A stretch of 40,613 nt of DNA from NCBI RefSeq assembly GCF_012927455.1, contig NZ_JABBPE010000014.1, positions 1 through 40,613 of the forward strand. Reading direction: 5' to 3'. Of the stretch, positions 8,062 through 18,300 are shown piece by piece. This stretch comes from Polaromonas sp. GTDB lineage: Bacteria; Pseudomonadota; Gammaproteobacteria; Burkholderiales; Burkholderiaceae_C. Within the stretch, counting starts at the first letter, position 1. Every line of letters starts with the position of its first letter. Both the position numbers and the translations under genes were made by a program. The notes beneath the pieces are model-generated. The model ran no database searches, was not told the DNA's origin, and worked only from the letters and a program-made list of their open reading frames with translations.

Positions 8062-10041
8062 ATGTCTTTTAACGAACAATTTGACCGGCACGGCGTCTGG
8101 CGGCGCGAATTTGCACTGCGCCTGAAACTGCTTGGCGAATGGATGAAAGACCATGATCTGCTCAATGCGGCGGTGGAAGAGCGGCTGCGCCGACTGGAGT
8201 TGCAGGTGCGCTCCGACAAGGTCATGGTGGCGTTTGTGGCGGAGTTTTCCCGTGGCAAATCCGAGTTGATCAATGCGATCTTTTTTGCCGGCTATGGACG
8301 CCGCATCATGCCGGCGAGTGCCGGCCGCACGACCATGTGCCCGACCGAGCTGGGTTATGACGCAGACGTGCCACCCTGCTTGCGCCTTTTGCCGATCGAA
8401 ACACGCTTGCAGACGCAGCCCTTGATGGAATGGCGCGCGGTGCCCGAGCAGTGGACGCGCGTCGATCTGGACGTCAATGATGCGGGGCAGCTGGCCCAGG
8501 CACTGGAAAAAGTGTCGGAAGTCCGCTATGTCACCCAGGAGCAGGCCCGCGCGCTCGGCTTCTGGCATGACGACTGTCCCGAAGACAACCCGCCAGTCAG
8601 GGCTGACGGCATGATCGAGGTGCCGAAATGGCGTCATGCGTTGATCAACATTGCGCATCCCTTGCTTAAACAGGGGCTGGTCATTCTGGATACACCGGGG
8701 CTGAACGCCATAGGCGCTGAACCTGAGCTGACAGTAAGCCTGATTCCGCAGGCGCACGCCGTGGTGTTTCTCCTGGCCGCCGATACCGGCGTTACAAAGT
8801 CCGACTTGGCAATCTGGCGCGAGCACCTGATCACTGAGGGCGAGGGCACCGATACGCGGCTTGTCGTGCTGAACAAAATCGACACCCTGTGGGATGCCTT
8901 GAGCACCCCCGAGCAGGTGCAGGCGCAAATTGATAGGCAGGTCACCACCTCGGCAGCGATTCTGGGCTTGCCGCGCTCGCAGGTGATCCCGGTTTCTGCG
9001 CAAAAAGGACTGGTCGCCAAAGTGACGGGAGACAACGCGCTTTTGCAGGCCAGCCAGTTGCCGGCCTTGGAGCTGGTGCTGGGGCAGGGCGTGATGGGGC
9101 AGCGCCAGAAAATCCTTCGAGCAGCGGTAGCCGCCGGCATTGGTGAGCTGAGAGTCGAGTCCGACCGGGCCGTGCACATTCGCCGGCGCGATCTGGCCGA
9201 GCAGATGCTTGAGCTGCGCGGCTTGCGCGGCAAGAACGTATCGGTCATCAAGCATATGCGCGACCGCATTGTGCAGGAGCAGGCCGAATTCGATGCCAGC
9301 GGCGCCACAATCCATGCGGTGCGCTCGGTGCACCTCAAACTTCTCAGGGAAGTGTTTCATCTGCTCAGCACGCCAACGCTCAAGGCCGAGTTGGCGGAAC
9401 TGACGCATGCGCTGAAACAGCCGGGGATCAAGCTGGGCATTAAGAGAGCTTATGGCGAAACCTTTGCGCGGCTGCGTGAAGGCCTGAAGAAAGCCCAGCT
9501 GCTCAGCGACGATATCCAGTCGATGTTGAACGCGTCGTTCAGGCAGCTCAATACCGAATTCAGTTTTTCGCTTCAGGCGCCCAAAGAGCCCGCTTTGACC
9601 AGGTTTGCGCATGACCTGGAACTGATACAGCGCAGCCATCTGCAGTACCTGGGGGTCAGCAATGTGTTGAAACTCTCCCAGGCGGAGTTTTCGGAGCGGC
9701 TGGTGCGCGCGCTGTCCACCCGGCTGCGCATGGTGTACGAGTCTGCAATGGGCGAGATCGAACTATGGAACAAGTCGGCGGCTTCACAACTCGATGCGCA
9801 ATTGCGTGAGAGGCGTCGAAACTTCCGGCGTCGGCTTGAGGCAATAGAGCGCATCCAGCAAGCAGCCACCGGCCTGGATGAGCGAATTGCGGAAATTGAC
9901 GATCAAGAGAATGTGTTGAATGAACTGGACGCCAAGTTGAAGGAATTGACTTCGCATTTGGTGGTGGGGCCGTCGCTGCAGTCAGGCACGCACGTTCCGA
10001 TGGCTGACGCAGTTCCTGCGGCTATACCCCAGGCTGCGTGA
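8062..10041 (+). CDS. Dynamin-like GTPase
   Basis: 659 residues. The GTPase domain has a P loop FVAEFSRGKSELINAI (about residues 59-74; the first Gly of GxxxxGKS is Ala), a switch Thr region SAGRTTMCPTEL, the G3 motif LDTPGLN (about 211-217) and the G4 motif VLNKIDTLWD. The remaining ~350 residues are mostly helical with coiled-coil character, as in bacterial dynamin-like proteins that act on membranes. The stop overlaps the mutY start (GTGA), so the two are translated together. The exact role is unknown. Position between mutM and mutY is conserved in related genomes, to my knowledge. Confidence 0.85.
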   Translation: MSFNEQFDRHGVWRREFALRLKLLGEWMKDHDLLNAAVEERLRRLELQVRSDKVMVAFVAEFSRGKSELINAIFFAGYGRRIMPASAGRTTMCPTELGYDADVPPCLRLLPIETRLQTQPLMEWRAVPEQWTRVDLDVNDAGQLAQALEKVSEVRYVTQEQARALGFWHDDCPEDNPPVRADGMIEVPKWRHALINIAHPLLKQGLVILDTPGLNAIGAEPELTVSLIPQAHAVVFLLAADTGVTKSDLAIWREHLITEGEGTDTRLVVLNKIDTLWDALSTPEQVQAQIDRQVTTSAAILGLPRSQVIPVSAQKGLVAKVTGDNALLQASQLPALELVLGQGVMGQRQKILRAAVAAGIGELRVESDRAVHIRRRDLAEQMLELRGLRGKNVSVIKHMRDRIVQEQAEFDASGATIHAVRSVHLKLLREVFHLLSTPTLKAELAELTHALKQPGIKLGIKRAYGETFARLREGLKKAQLLSDDIQSMLNASFRQLNTEFSFSLQAPKEPALTRFAHDLELIQRSHLQYLGVSNVLKLSQAEFSERLVRALSTRLRMVYESAMGEIELWNKSAASQLDAQLRERRRNFRRRLEAIERIQQAATGLDERIAEIDDQENVLNELDAKLKELTSHLVVGPSLQSGTHVPMADAVPAAIPQAA

Positions 10042-11168
10042 CCTTGGCGGCTGTCCTGACTGTCCGGCGCACCCAAGACAAGAAGCCGGCGCTGCGGCCC
10101 ACCGTTTTGTCGGCTTTTTCCGGAGAGATAGTGTGCTGGCAAAAGAGCCACGGGCGCAACAGCCTGCCTTGGCAAAACACGCGAGATCCCTACCTCGTCT
10201 GGTTGTCCGAAATCATGCTCCAGCAGACCCAGGTCAGCACCGTGCTGGACTATTTCGCGCGCTTTGTGCAGCGCTTTCCCACAGTGAGCGCGCTGGCTGC
10301 TGCCAGTCAGGATGAGGTGCTGGCCTTGTGGAGTGGGCTGGGTTACTACAGCCGTGCGCGCAACCTGCATCATTGTGCGCAGGTCGTGATGGCGCTGCAC
10401 GCTGGTCAGTTTCCGGGATCGGCCGAGCAGTTGCAGAGCTTGCCCGGCATTGGCCGCTCTACGGCGGCAGCCATTGCGTCATTTTGCTTTGGGGAACGTG
10501 TCGCGATACTCGACGGCAATGTGAAGCGCGTGCTGGCGCGGGTGCTTGGCTATGGCGCCGACCTGGCGCAAAGCGCCAACGAACGCGCGCTCTGGGACCA
10601 GGCGACAGCGCTGCTGCCCGATCAGGATTTGCCGGACACCATGCCGCGTTACACACAGGGACTGATGGACCTGGGCTCCACAATTTGCACGCTTAGGCAG
10701 CCGAAATGCCTGCTCTGCCCGGTGCAGACGCTGTGCCGCGGCCTGGCTGCCGGAGACCCCGTCAGCTTGCCGGTCAAAACGCGAAAACTCAAACGCAGTG
10801 CACAGGCGCTGAGCCTGCTGTGGGCGCAGCAGCCAGACGGCTCGGTGTGGCTTGAAAAGCGCCCGGTACCCGGTATTTGGGGTGGGCTTTATTGTTTGCC
10901 GGTGTTTGAGAGCGACGACGCGCTGAAAGACAAATTGCCGTCACCCCTGCACGCACGGCTTGTGCCGCTGCCACGTTTTGTCCATGTATTGACGCACAAA
11001 GATTTGCACCTTTCCCCGTGGATTGCAGGCTTTCGGGCCGGTCAGGCCATGCCCAAGGCGTTGCAGCCAGGGCTTGGTGGCGGCGCTTGGTTTGGTCCGG
11101 CTGCCTGGCCGGCCCTGGGCTTGCCTGCACCCATTCGCAAACTACTGGCGCAGGATCGCTCTGCTTGA
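10038..11168 (+). CDS. mutY: A/G-specific adenine glycosylase
   Basis: Removes adenine mispaired with 8-oxoguanine. 376 residues from a GTG start overlapping the previous stop. Motifs: LPWQNTRDPYLVWLSEIMLQQTQV (catalytic Glu), SGLGYYSRARNLH, the HhH segment LQSLPGIGRSTAAAIASF followed by ILDGNVKRVLARV, and the 4Fe-4S ligands C-x6-C-x2-C-x5-C (CTLRQPKCLLCPVQTLC). The C-terminal NUDIX-like domain contacts 8-oxoG (PVPGIWGGLYCLPVFE). The N terminus has a ~25-residue extension relative to E. coli. An internal ATG does not fit the conserved start. Confidence 0.97.
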   Translation: MTLAAVLTVRRTQDKKPALRPTVLSAFSGEIVCWQKSHGRNSLPWQNTRDPYLVWLSEIMLQQTQVSTVLDYFARFVQRFPTVSALAAASQDEVLALWSGLGYYSRARNLHHCAQVVMALHAGQFPGSAEQLQSLPGIGRSTAAAIASFCFGERVAILDGNVKRVLARVLGYGADLAQSANERALWDQATALLPDQDLPDTMPRYTQGLMDLGSTICTLRQPKCLLCPVQTLCRGLAAGDPVSLPVKTRKLKRSAQALSLLWAQQPDGSVWLEKRPVPGIWGGLYCLPVFESDDALKDKLPSPLHARLVPLPRFVHVLTHKDLHLSPWIAGFRAGQAMPKALQPGLGGGAWFGPAAWPALGLPAPIRKLLAQDRSA

Positions 11169-11210
11169 GGCGTTCGATGGGCGGGCGATTGGCCCGACGC
11201 TCAAGCGCCG

Positions 11211-12077
11211 TCAGTGCGCATCGAGTTCGCGGTGCCGCCTCAGGGTGCGCCACTGCTGGCCGAATGCCGCAGCTAGGGCCTCCACCAGATAGACCGAGCG
11301 GTGCTGACCACCGGTGCAGCCAATCGCTACCGTGACATAGCTGCGGTGGTCCCGCACCAGCGCCTGCAACCAGTACCTGATGAATTGTTCGATCTGCTTG
11401 CGCATCTCGTCGACTTCCTCATGCGCCTTCAGGTAGTCAACAACGGCCTGATCAAGCCCCGTCAGCTGACGCAGGCCTGATTCATAGTGCGGGTTGGGAA
11501 GCATGCGCACATCAAACACATAGTCGGCATCCAGCGGCACCCCACGCTTGAACGCGAACGACTGAAACACCAGCGTCAGCTGGGTTGCCGGCGCGGAAAT
11601 CAAGGCTTTCACATAACCCTGCAGCTGCGAAGAACGCAGCAAGCTGGTGTCAAGTACGTGGGCCTGCTCGCGCATCTCGCCAAGCAGTTCTCGCTCCAGC
11701 TCGATGGCATCGACCAGTGCGCGGTGCTTGTCGGACGCATCCATGCGTGACAGGGGATGGAGCCTCCGCGTCTCTGAAAAGCGCCGCACCAGCGTTTCGG
11801 TGCTGGCGTCAAGAAACAGTGACTGCACGGCCACGCCTTGCTCCTGCAAATGCCGCAGCTGCTGCGGCACCAAAGGCAGTGAGGTAGCACTTCGAACATC
11901 CATGGCAATAGCTACCTTAGGCGCGCCATGCTGGCGCTCCAGCGCTACAAAAGGCGTCAGGAGCTCGGGCGGCAAGTTGTCGACGCAGTAGTAGCCGGCA
12001 TCTTCCAGCGCATGCAGTGCCACGGATTTTCCGGAGCCCGACATGCCGGTAATTAAAACAACTTCGAGCGCGGCCAT
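11211..12077 (-). CDS. rapZ: RNase adapter protein RapZ (YvcJ family)
   Basis: Nucleotide-binding adapter; in E. coli it targets GlmZ sRNA to RNase E and so tunes GlmS. 288 residues. Walker [27 protein letters not shown] at the N terminus, a Walker-B-like AIAMDVRS, and the C-terminal signature [23 protein letters not shown] with [15 protein letters not shown]. The start codon shares one base with the recN stop (TAATG), so it is coupled to recN. It converges with mutY across a 42-bp gap. Whether the GlmZ role holds in this lineage is unknown. Confidence 0.96.
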   Translation of the reverse strand: MAALEVVLITGMSGSGKSVALHALEDAGYYCVDNLPPELLTPFVALERQHGAPKVAIAMDVRSATSLPLVPQQLRHLQEQGVAVQSLFLDASTETLVRRFSETRRLHPLSRMDASDKHRALVDAIELERELLGEMREQAHVLDTSLLRSSQLQGYVKALISAPATQLTLVFQSFAFKRGVPLDADYVFDVRMLPNPHYESGLRQLTGLDQAVVDYLKAHEEVDEMRKQIEQFIRYWLQALVRDHRSYVTVAIGCTGGQHRSVYLVEALAAAFGQQWRTLRRHRELDAH

Positions 12078-13723
12078 TATTGTTGCCCCAGCATTTCTTT
12101 AGCATGCGCCAGTGTGGTGCCAGAAAGCCGTTCGCCACCCAGCATGCGTGCAATTTCGCCGATGCGCTGCTCGCCGCTGACGTGATCGACGGTGCTGAAG
12201 GTAGCGCCTTGTTCCGTGCGCTTGGCCACCAGCAGATGCTGGTCGGCGCAGGCGGCGACCTGCGGCAAATGGGTGACGGCCATCACCTGCCGGTCCCTGC
12301 CCAGCTGCTGCATCAGGCGGCCGACGGTTTCAGCGACGGCGCCGCCGATCCCCGAATCCACCTCGTCAAAGATCAGCGTCTGCGCTTGTCCCAGCTGGCT
12401 GGTGGTGACCGCAATGGCCAGCGCAATGCGCGACAGCTCGCCCCCTGACGCGACCTTGCCAACGGGTCTTGGCGTACTGCCGGCATGACCTGCCACCAAA
12501 AATTCCACCTGCTCAAGCCCATGCTGGGACGGCTGCTCCAGCGTGTTGAGCGCCACTTCAAACCTGCCGCCCTGCATGCCCAGGCCTTGCATGGACTGAG
12601 TAATGGCTTTGGCGAGCCGCCGCGCGGCCTTGCTGCGCAATCTGGAGACCTTGCGGGCCTCGTCCAAATAGGTCGCAGCGGCAAGGCTTTCGCTTTTCTC
12701 AAGCTGAACCAAATCGGCCGCCTCATCGAGCTTTTGCAGCTCGGCCTGCCAGGACGCCAGCAATTGCGGCAGTTCCGCAGGCGGCCTTTTGTAGCGCCGT
12801 GCCAGGCTGACCCAGAGAGCCAGACGTTCATCCAGCTCTGCCAGCCGCTGCGGCTCCAGCTCGGCGTGCCTGGCATAGCCGTGCAGTGAATGGACAGCGT
12901 CTTCCAGCTGCGCCAGCGCAGCGCTTAAAACCTCAACAAGCCCTTTAAATTCGGGTTCTATGTGCTCCTGATTTTGTAGCGAGGAGATGGCGCGGCCGAG
13001 CAGGGTCGCGGCATTGTCATCGGACTCCTGCAGGGCATCGACGGCGCTTTGAACCGCATCGCGCAAGGCTTGCGCATTCGACAGGCGCCCGTGCTGGGCA
13101 TTGAGTTCGTTCCATTCATCAGCGCCCGGCGCCAGCTTGCCCAACTCGCCGATTTGCCAGGCCAGCCGTTCCCGTTCACGCTGCAGGCTGTCTTGCGCGT
13201 CGCGCGCTTGCGTCAATCCTTTCTGGCGCAGGCGCCACTGTTGCCAGCGCAGCGACAACTCCTCGGTGGATATCTCTGCATAAGAGTCCAGCAAGCCCCG
13301 AACCGCATCAGGTCGCGTCAGGCTTTGCCAGGCATGCTGGCCATGGATGTCGACCAGCTGGTTGGCAATGTCCCGGAGCTGGGTGGCGGTTGCCGCGCTG
13401 CCATTGATCCAGGCCCGGCTTTTGCCTTGCAAATCAATCGTGCGGCGCAGCAGCAAGCTGTCGCCCCCGTCGAAGCCGGCCTGCTCCAGCCATGGCACCA
13501 AGCCGTCGGGGCTGTCGAATTCCGCACTGATCTCGCAGCGCGGGGCGCCCTCGCGGACTACGCCGGCATCGGCACGTGCGCCCAGGGCAAGTTGCAAAGC
13601 ATCTATCAAGATGGATTTGCCGGCACCCGTTTCACCGGTGAGTACTGTAAATCCAGCTGACAAATCCAGGTCCATTGCCTGGACGATGACGAAATCGCGA
13701 AGCGAGATGCTTTTCAGGCTCAT
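12077..13723 (-). CDS. recN: DNA repair ATPase RecN
   Basis: SMC-like protein acting early in double-strand-break repair. 548 residues. The N-terminal ATPase half has [25 protein letters not shown] (Walker A). A central helical/coiled-coil region holds Leu- and Glu-rich stretches from about residue 150 to 370. The C-terminal half has [16 protein letters not shown] (ABC signature) and [20 protein letters not shown] (Walker B), then VTHLPQVAA. It is downstream of nadK in the usual nadK-recN order and overlaps rapZ. Confidence 0.97.
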   Translation of the reverse strand: MSLKSISLRDFVIVQAMDLDLSAGFTVLTGETGAGKSILIDALQLALGARADAGVVREGAPRCEISAEFDSPDGLVPWLEQAGFDGGDSLLLRRTIDLQGKSRAWINGSAATATQLRDIANQLVDIHGQHAWQSLTRPDAVRGLLDSYAEISTEELSLRWQQWRLRQKGLTQARDAQDSLQRERERLAWQIGELGKLAPGADEWNELNAQHGRLSNAQALRDAVQSAVDALQESDDNAATLLGRAISSLQNQEHIEPEFKGLVEVLSAALAQLEDAVHSLHGYARHAELEPQRLAELDERLALWVSLARRYKRPPAELPQLLASWQAELQKLDEAADLVQLEKSESLAAATYLDEARKVSRLRSKAARRLAKAITQSMQGLGMQGGRFEVALNTLEQPSQHGLEQVEFLVAGHAGSTPRPVGKVASGGELSRIALAIAVTTSQLGQAQTLIFDEVDSGIGGAVAETVGRLMQQLGRDRQVMAVTHLPQVAACADQHLLVAKRTEQGATFSTVDHVSGEQRIGEIARMLGGERLSGTTLAHAKEMLGQQ

Positions 13724-13741
13724 AAATCAGCTGGTGACCAC

Positions 13742-14617
13742 TTAGGCCACACCTTCGTTCCAGTGAAGTTTTTTGCGCAAGGTATCAAAATAGCTCCAGC
13801 CTTTGGGATGCAGAAAGCGCATTTGATGCTCAGAGCGTCTGACGGTGATGCGGTCTCCGTGCAGCAAGCTGGCAAGCGACTGCATGTCAAAGTTGGCGCT
13901 GGCATCCCGGCCTGCAACCATTTCAATAGTGATCTCTCCCGCGTCAGAAAGAACGATGGGCCGGTTGGACAAAGTATGGGGGGCGATGGGGACGAGCACC
14001 CAGCCGCCTATGGATGGGTGCAGCAGCGGTCCGCCGGCGGAAAGGGCGTAGGCGGTGGAGCCGGTCGGCGAGGCGATGATCAGGCCGTCAGCGCGCTGAT
14101 TGGCGACAAAATGACCATCGACTTCCACGCGCAGCTCTACCATTCCCGCTGTCGCGCCGCGATTGACCACCACATCGTTCATGGCGGTGGCGCTGAAGAC
14201 GCAGAGGCCGTCGCGCATGACTTTGGCTTGCATCATCCAGCGCCGCTCTTCCTCATATTCTCCACGCAGCATGGGTTTGAGGGTGTCCTGATAATCTTCA
14301 AACGCGATGTCGGTGATGAAGCCGAGCCGCCCCTGGTTAATTCCTACCAGCGGCACGCCAAATTGCGCCAGAAGCCGGCCAATCCCCAGCATGGTTCCGT
14401 CGCCGCCGACGACCAGGGCAAGATCGCAATGAGCGCCTATCCCGGCCGCATCGAGCGTGGGAAATTGACTCAGGCCGGTATTGCTGGCCGTGTCTTTCTC
14501 GATGGCGACCTCGCAGCCTTGCTTGCCCAGAAAGTGCGCGATCTCTTCCAGCGCCGAACGGGAGCCTTGGGCGTGATACTTGCCGATCAGTGCGACATGG
14601 CGAAATTGCGATTTCAT
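13742..14617 (-). CDS. nadK: NAD kinase
   Basis: Phosphorylates NAD to NADP. 291 residues from the ATG at 14617 ([16 protein letters not shown]). It shows the GGDGT motif ([16 protein letters not shown]), [22 protein letters not shown] and the glycine-rich [25 protein letters not shown]. Divergent from hrcA across a ~48-bp spacer, as in many betaproteobacteria, and 18 bases upstream of recN, with which it likely forms an operon. Confidence 0.97.
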   Translation of the reverse strand: MKSQFRHVALIGKYHAQGSRSALEEIAHFLGKQGCEVAIEKDTASNTGLSQFPTLDAAGIGAHCDLALVVGGDGTMLGIGRLLAQFGVPLVGINQGRLGFITDIAFEDYQDTLKPMLRGEYEEERRWMMQAKVMRDGLCVFSATAMNDVVVNRGATAGMVELRVEVDGHFVANQRADGLIIASPTGSTAYALSAGGPLLHPSIGGWVLVPIAPHTLSNRPIVLSDAGEITIEMVAGRDASANFDMQSLASLLHGDRITVRRSEHQMRFLHPKGWSYFDTLRKKLHWNEGVA

Positions 14618-14665
14618 TGGCAAATTACATCACAACATCCGTGACAAGCTTCGTAGAATGGCCCC

Positions 14666-15682
14666 ATGCTTGATGCCCGTGCCCGTTTGTTGTTGAAAGC
14701 GCTGGTTGAGCGCTACATTGCTGATGGTCAGCCGGTGGGCTCGCGCACGCTGTCCAAGGCATCCGGCCTGGAATTGTCGCCGGCCACCATACGCAATGTC
14801 ATGAGCGATCTGGAGGACCTTGGGCTGATCGTCAGCCCGCATACCTCTGCCGGCCGCATTCCTACAGCGCGGGGTTACCGCCTTTTCGTGGACACCATGC
14901 TGACGACACAGCACGACCAGTTGTCGGCTAGTCACATCACGGCGCCCAGGCTGGCGCCCGATCAGCCGCAAAAGGTGTTCAGCAACGCCGCCCATATGCT
15001 CTCCAGCCTGTCACAGTTCGTAGGCGTGGTCATGGCGCCGCGCCGGACCTCGGTGTTTCGGCATATCGAGTTTTTGCGCTTGTCGGAAAAACGTTTTCTG
15101 GTGATCATCGTCTCGCCCGACGGTGATGTGCAAAACCGTGTCATCTTTACCGAAGCCGACTACACCCAGTCGCAGCTGTTCGAAGCATCCAATTTTCTCA
15201 ACTCGCATTACGCCGGCATGGCGATTGAAGAAGTGCGCGAACGCCTGAAGAATGAGGTGGACGCGCTCAGGGGTGAGATTGCCGCCCTGATGCAGGCTGC
15301 GGTGAAGGTCAGCACCGAGGCGATCGAGTCGCGTGATGAAGTCGTGGTGTCGGGTGAACGCAACCTGCTTGCCGTCAGTGATTTTTCAAGCGATATGGGC
15401 AACCTGCGCAAGCTCTTCGATCTGTTCGAGCAAAAGGCGCAGTTGGTGCGTTTGCTCGATGTCTCCAGCCGCGCCGAGGGCGTGCGCATTTACATAGGCG
15501 GCGAAAGCCAGGTGATTCCCTACCAGGAACTCTCGGTCGTGACAGCGCCATACGAGGTCGATGGGCAGGTCGTCGGCACGCTGGGGGTGATAGGCCCGAT
15601 GCGCATGCCTTACGAAAAAATGATTCAGATTGTCGACATTACTTCCAAGCTGGTCAGCTCGGCTCTCAGCCAAAGCAAGTAG
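14666..15682 (+). CDS. hrcA: Heat-inducible transcription repressor HrcA
   Basis: Represses groESL/dnaK-type operons by binding CIRCE; depends on GroEL for activity. 338 residues, with the N-terminal winged-helix motif [50 protein letters not shown] and [16 protein letters not shown]. The GAF-like middle and C terminus include YIGGE and [21 protein letters not shown]. No CIRCE element is seen in its short upstream region. It is the last core gene before the tRNA used by the genomic island. Confidence 0.97.
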   Translation: MLDARARLLLKALVERYIADGQPVGSRTLSKASGLELSPATIRNVMSDLEDLGLIVSPHTSAGRIPTARGYRLFVDTMLTTQHDQLSASHITAPRLAPDQPQKVFSNAAHMLSSLSQFVGVVMAPRRTSVFRHIEFLRLSEKRFLVIIVSPDGDVQNRVIFTEADYTQSQLFEASNFLNSHYAGMAIEEVRERLKNEVDALRGEIAALMQAAVKVSTEAIESRDEVVVSGERNLLAVSDFSSDMGNLRKLFDLFEQKAQLVRLLDVSSRAEGVRIYIGGESQVIPYQELSVVTAPYEVDGQVVGTLGVIGPMRMPYEKMIQIVDITSKLVSSALSQSK

Positions 15683-15707
15683 CCCCTTACAATCCAACAG
15701 TCAACAG

Positions 15708-15784
15708 GGGGCGTTAGCTCAGTTGGTTAGAGCAGAGGACTCATAATCCTTTGGTCCACAGTTCAAGTCTGTGACGCCCCACCA
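15708..15784 (+). tRNA. tRNA with anticodon CAT (Met, or Ile2 if lysidine-modified), island attachment gene
   Basis: A 77-nt cloverleaf with encoded CCA: acceptor GGGGCGT/ACGCCCC, D arm TAGCTCAGTTGGTTAGAGC, anticodon arm GAGGA-CTCATAA-TCCTT with CAT at 15742-15744, T stem CACAG/CTGTG. The variable-loop and T-arm wording (TTGGTC, GTTCAAGTC) resembles the Ile2 type more than elongator Met, but sequence alone does not settle it. Its 3' 45 bases serve as attL, and the T arm was probably supplied by the integrated element. Confidence 0.95.
15740..15784 (+). repeat. attL of the genomic island
   Basis: The 3' part of the CAT tRNA. It matches 39639-39683 at 39 of 45 positions. The first 17 bases and the last 11 are identical, and the six differences are three compensatory T-stem pairs. 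Crossover most likely lies in the 17-base identical segment from the anticodon loop into the variable loop. Confidence 0.85.
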
Positions 15785-15804
15785 GGATATTGTTGAACTT
15801 AATC

Positions 15805-15836
15805 AAGGACTTGCGTGAGCAGGTCCTTTTTTTTGG
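15805..15836 (+). terminator. Rho-independent terminator after the CAT tRNA
   Basis: A 10-bp stem with one G-T pair (AAGGACTTGC / GCAGGTCCTT) around a GTGA loop, followed by eight T. It ends transcription of the tRNA just inside the island. Confidence 0.9.
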
Positions 15837-16106
15837 GGACGTTCGGCGGCGGTTTATGCCAAATCTCTGCCAGCGTCCTGCATTTCAATGCGCGTCAGTG
15901 CATTTGAATGCTGCTTTTCGCGACCAGGTTCCAGCAACCTAAAGCGCGGCGAGTCTCTAAAAAAAGTCCGGTGCCTTTACGTTAAGCCAGTTTCTGGCGT
16001 TACGTAAGAAAGACAGACATGCAGGACATTAATTTTCGGGCCCCAGCGCCCACCTTTGAGTTGTATCTCACGGCGCAGCAGCGCCTTTCCACGGAGGGCT
16101 TCTGAA
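15837..16106. other. Left-end region between terminator and integrase
   Basis: No gene. This stretch must hold the integrase promoter and any Int/Xis arm sites. I find no clear sigma70 promoter by eye. A ribosome site GGAGG at about 16093-16097 serves the integrase. Confidence 0.4.
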
Positions 16107-17510
16107 ATGGCCACGTTCGGAAAAAACAAAAAAACAGGAAAACACTTCGCCCGGATTCGCCTGGCCGGCCACGAAGCCTACAAATGTGGCTTTGACCACA
16201 GGACAGACGCCAAAGAGTGGGCAAACATTCAAGAAGGTTTGTACAAAAACGCCTCCCGAGGGACGATGAAAGGAATGGGGCCCCAAAAAACCATGCTCGG
16301 CGTCGCCCTGCGGGACTATGCCTATGACGTGCTGGTCACGCAAAAGGGCTGTGTGCAGGCGCTCTGCCGGGTCAACAAGTACCTGCGCGCCGCCGGGTTG
16401 CCTGTTCTGCGCGCAACGCTGGTGCGGGGCGGACGCACGTTCGGAACCGATGACGCGGGGACGCCCCAGGCCAGCAAACAGAAGATAGAGCAGACGCTCT
16501 ATAAGCTGGAGGAGGTTTCGTCAACGCCGGTGTTCCAGGCACCGCAGCAAGCGGCGTTTGCCCAGCGGTCTAGCGACAACGCCGCGCGGGACGCCGCGCC
16601 GCAGGCCGTTCGCGAGGACCTTGCCCGGATGCCCGTGTCGGACATTCGAGGGTTTAACCTGACTAAGGTGATGACGGCGATGCTTGAGTCCGCCTACGCC
16701 GGCGCCACGCGCAGGCAGGAAATCGCCATCCTGAGCGGATTTTTCGAGCATGCGATGAAAAACTGGAACTGGCCGCTCGCCGCAAACCCAGCGCTTGCCG
16801 TGAAATGGCCCACAGGAGATAAGCGCGACCGGGTGCTCAGTAAAGAGGAAGCCAAGCGTTTGGGGGTTGCCTTGGCAAACTGCCGGAACAAGCCATTTCA
16901 AATTTTCTTGCTTTTTGCCATGGAAACCGCCATGCGTCGCGGTGAAATGCTCTGGACGGCCTGCTGGTGTGACATCGACCGAAATCAGGAAGATGGAGAT
17001 GTGCTCAAACTGTTCGACGCCAAGAAAGGCAGTCGCGAAGTGCCTCTCACCCCATTTGCCCTACAACTCCTGGGAGAGTTGCCGCAAGGAGCGCCGCATG
17101 AACGAATTTTCCCAATGACCGAAAGTGCGTTGTCGTGTGCGTGGTCGCGCGTTTGCGAAGTGGCGGCTATTGTGGACCTGCATATTCACGATTTACGGCA
17201 TACGGCTGCGACGATGTTTGCCGACCTGTTTAACGGGGATATTTTTACTCTTCAGCAGGTCACCGGAATCAAGTCGCTGGAGATTCTTCGTATTTACGTT
17301 AACCCTAAATCCAGAGACGTGTCCAAACGGATGCGGAATTTGCCCGGCGCTACCATCGCCCAGGGACTCCATCAGGAAATATCAGCTGCCCCCATGCCGG
17401 TCAAGCGTCATCGCGTTGTCCCTGAAAGCGCAAGCAATGCAGCGGTCGGGACATGTGTCGTTTACAGCTCGCAGGCCTTTGCGGAAGCACGTGCGCGGAG
17501 GCGAGCATGA
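16107..17510 (+). CDS. Tyrosine site-specific integrase of the island
   Basis: 467 residues from the ATG at 16107, preceded by GGAGG. The catalytic part is in the last ~200 residues: AMETAMRRGEMLW (first Arg), a Lys in DAKKGSREVPL, HDLRHTAATMF (His and second Arg), and LEILRIYVNP (nucleophile Tyr). The usual His of the G-H-x motif before the Tyr reads TGIKS, that is Ile, which is unusual. The N terminus (MATFGKNKKTGKHFARIRLAGHEA) resembles an arm-binding domain. The gene points away from the tRNA, ~320 bases from attL. It presumably recombines the CAT tRNA sites. The stop overlaps the next start (ATGA). Confidence 0.93.
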   Translation: MATFGKNKKTGKHFARIRLAGHEAYKCGFDHRTDAKEWANIQEGLYKNASRGTMKGMGPQKTMLGVALRDYAYDVLVTQKGCVQALCRVNKYLRAAGLPVLRATLVRGGRTFGTDDAGTPQASKQKIEQTLYKLEEVSSTPVFQAPQQAAFAQRSSDNAARDAAPQAVREDLARMPVSDIRGFNLTKVMTAMLESAYAGATRRQEIAILSGFFEHAMKNWNWPLAANPALAVKWPTGDKRDRVLSKEEAKRLGVALANCRNKPFQIFLLFAMETAMRRGEMLWTACWCDIDRNQEDGDVLKLFDAKKGSREVPLTPFALQLLGELPQGAPHERIFPMTESALSCAWSRVCEVAAIVDLHIHDLRHTAATMFADLFNGDIFTLQQVTGIKSLEILRIYVNPKSRDVSKRMRNLPGATIAQGLHQEISAAPMPVKRHRVVPESASNAAVGTCVVYSSQAFAEARARRRA

Positions 17511-17953
17511 GGCATCTGATGTTGCGTGCCCGGATGGGCACAGTGCCGCCGCAGTCATGGCGATGGGCACTTACGGATGCTGCTGGCGAATCCCGTTGGC
17601 AGTTGCTGACGGAAGATGGCGCTGATACCGGCCTGCGCACCGCGAACAGTGACCTGAGCCGCTGGGCCAAGTGGGTAGAGGCTGTCAGCCCCTTGGAGAT
17701 TGCAGACCAATTGCGACAAGACGATTGGAGTGATGAAGCTGCGAATCGACTTAGGCAAGCCGGGGCGGTGCTCGAGCGGCTTCAGGGGCGGGCCTATGGG
17801 CATCGCGAGAGGCATCACTACAACGACCTGGCGTGGCTGAGACAGCTCCTTCAACAAGCCCAGTACTGCCTCAGCGCACCTGACATCGAGGGAATGGAAG
17901 CGCTTGAGCGTGTGGGTTCACCCGGCAAGGTGGAGCAGGGCCCTCCACCGTAA
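17507..17953 (+). CDS. Hypothetical protein co-translated with the integrase
   Basis: 148 residues starting MRHLMLRARMGTVPPQSW with an ATGA overlap to the integrase stop. A strong hairpin terminator follows at 17980-18025, so the two genes form one transcription unit. The sequence is soluble-looking and rich in Trp, Arg and Leu (LSRWAKWVEAVSPLEIADQLRQDDWSDEAANRLRQAGAVLERLQ). No motif I recognise. Coupling to the integrase suggests a role in integration or its control, by inference only. Confidence 0.7.
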   Translation: MRHLMLRARMGTVPPQSWRWALTDAAGESRWQLLTEDGADTGLRTANSDLSRWAKWVEAVSPLEIADQLRQDDWSDEAANRLRQAGAVLERLQGRAYGHRERHHYNDLAWLRQLLQQAQYCLSAPDIEGMEALERVGSPGKVEQGPPP

Positions 17954-17979
17954 AGACTCGCCGAGATTTAAAAACCATT

Positions 17980-18025
17980 ACGGCCTGCCGGCACTCAATG
18001 CGAGAGTGCTGGCAGGCCGTTTTTC
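17980..18025. terminator. Bidirectional terminator hairpin
   Basis: ACGGCCTGCC.GCACTC pairs with GAGTGC.GGCAGGCCGT, a ~16-bp stem. The plus side runs into TTTTTCT. The minus side has a looser T stretch (AATGGTTTTT). It lies between the convergent gene pair ending at 17953 and 18086. Confidence 0.85.
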
Positions 18026-18085
18026 TATGCAGACTCGCGATGGGCCGCCCCCTGGCCGTTTCGGCGCCTCTGGGGGTGGTCTGCG

Positions 18086-18298
18086 TTACCTTGCCTGGAT
18101 GGGTCGCCAAGCCTCCTGCGCTGCAAATTGAGTCTTGCGCCAGTTATCGAGCGCTGTTGCAGACCAATAGTCGTTTTTCCCCGAACCCACACCCTTGGGG
18201 AACTGATTTCTTTTAAGCATGTACCCGAGCTTCCGGGAGGAGCAGTGGATTGCTTTGCAAACTTCTTCTCGAGTCAGAGTCGCGGAATTCTCATTCAT
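18086..18298 (-). CDS. AlpA-like small helix-turn-helix regulator / excisionase
   Basis: 70 residues from the ATG at 18298 (an ATG at 18304 lies too close to the AAGG ribosome site). TLTREEVCKAIHCSSRKLGYMLKRNQFPKGVGSGKNDYWSATALDNWRK is the MerR/AlpA-type fold: a helix-turn-helix with a final Trp-containing wing that reads target DNA. Such proteins act as excisionases or activators of integrase genes in phage-like islands. The inverted repeat at its start (18301-18327) suggests self-regulation. No homologue check was possible. Confidence 0.75.
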   Translation of the reverse strand: MNENSATLTREEVCKAIHCSSRKLGYMLKRNQFPKGVGSGKNDYWSATALDNWRKTQFAAQEAWRPIQAR

Positions 18299-18300
18299 TT

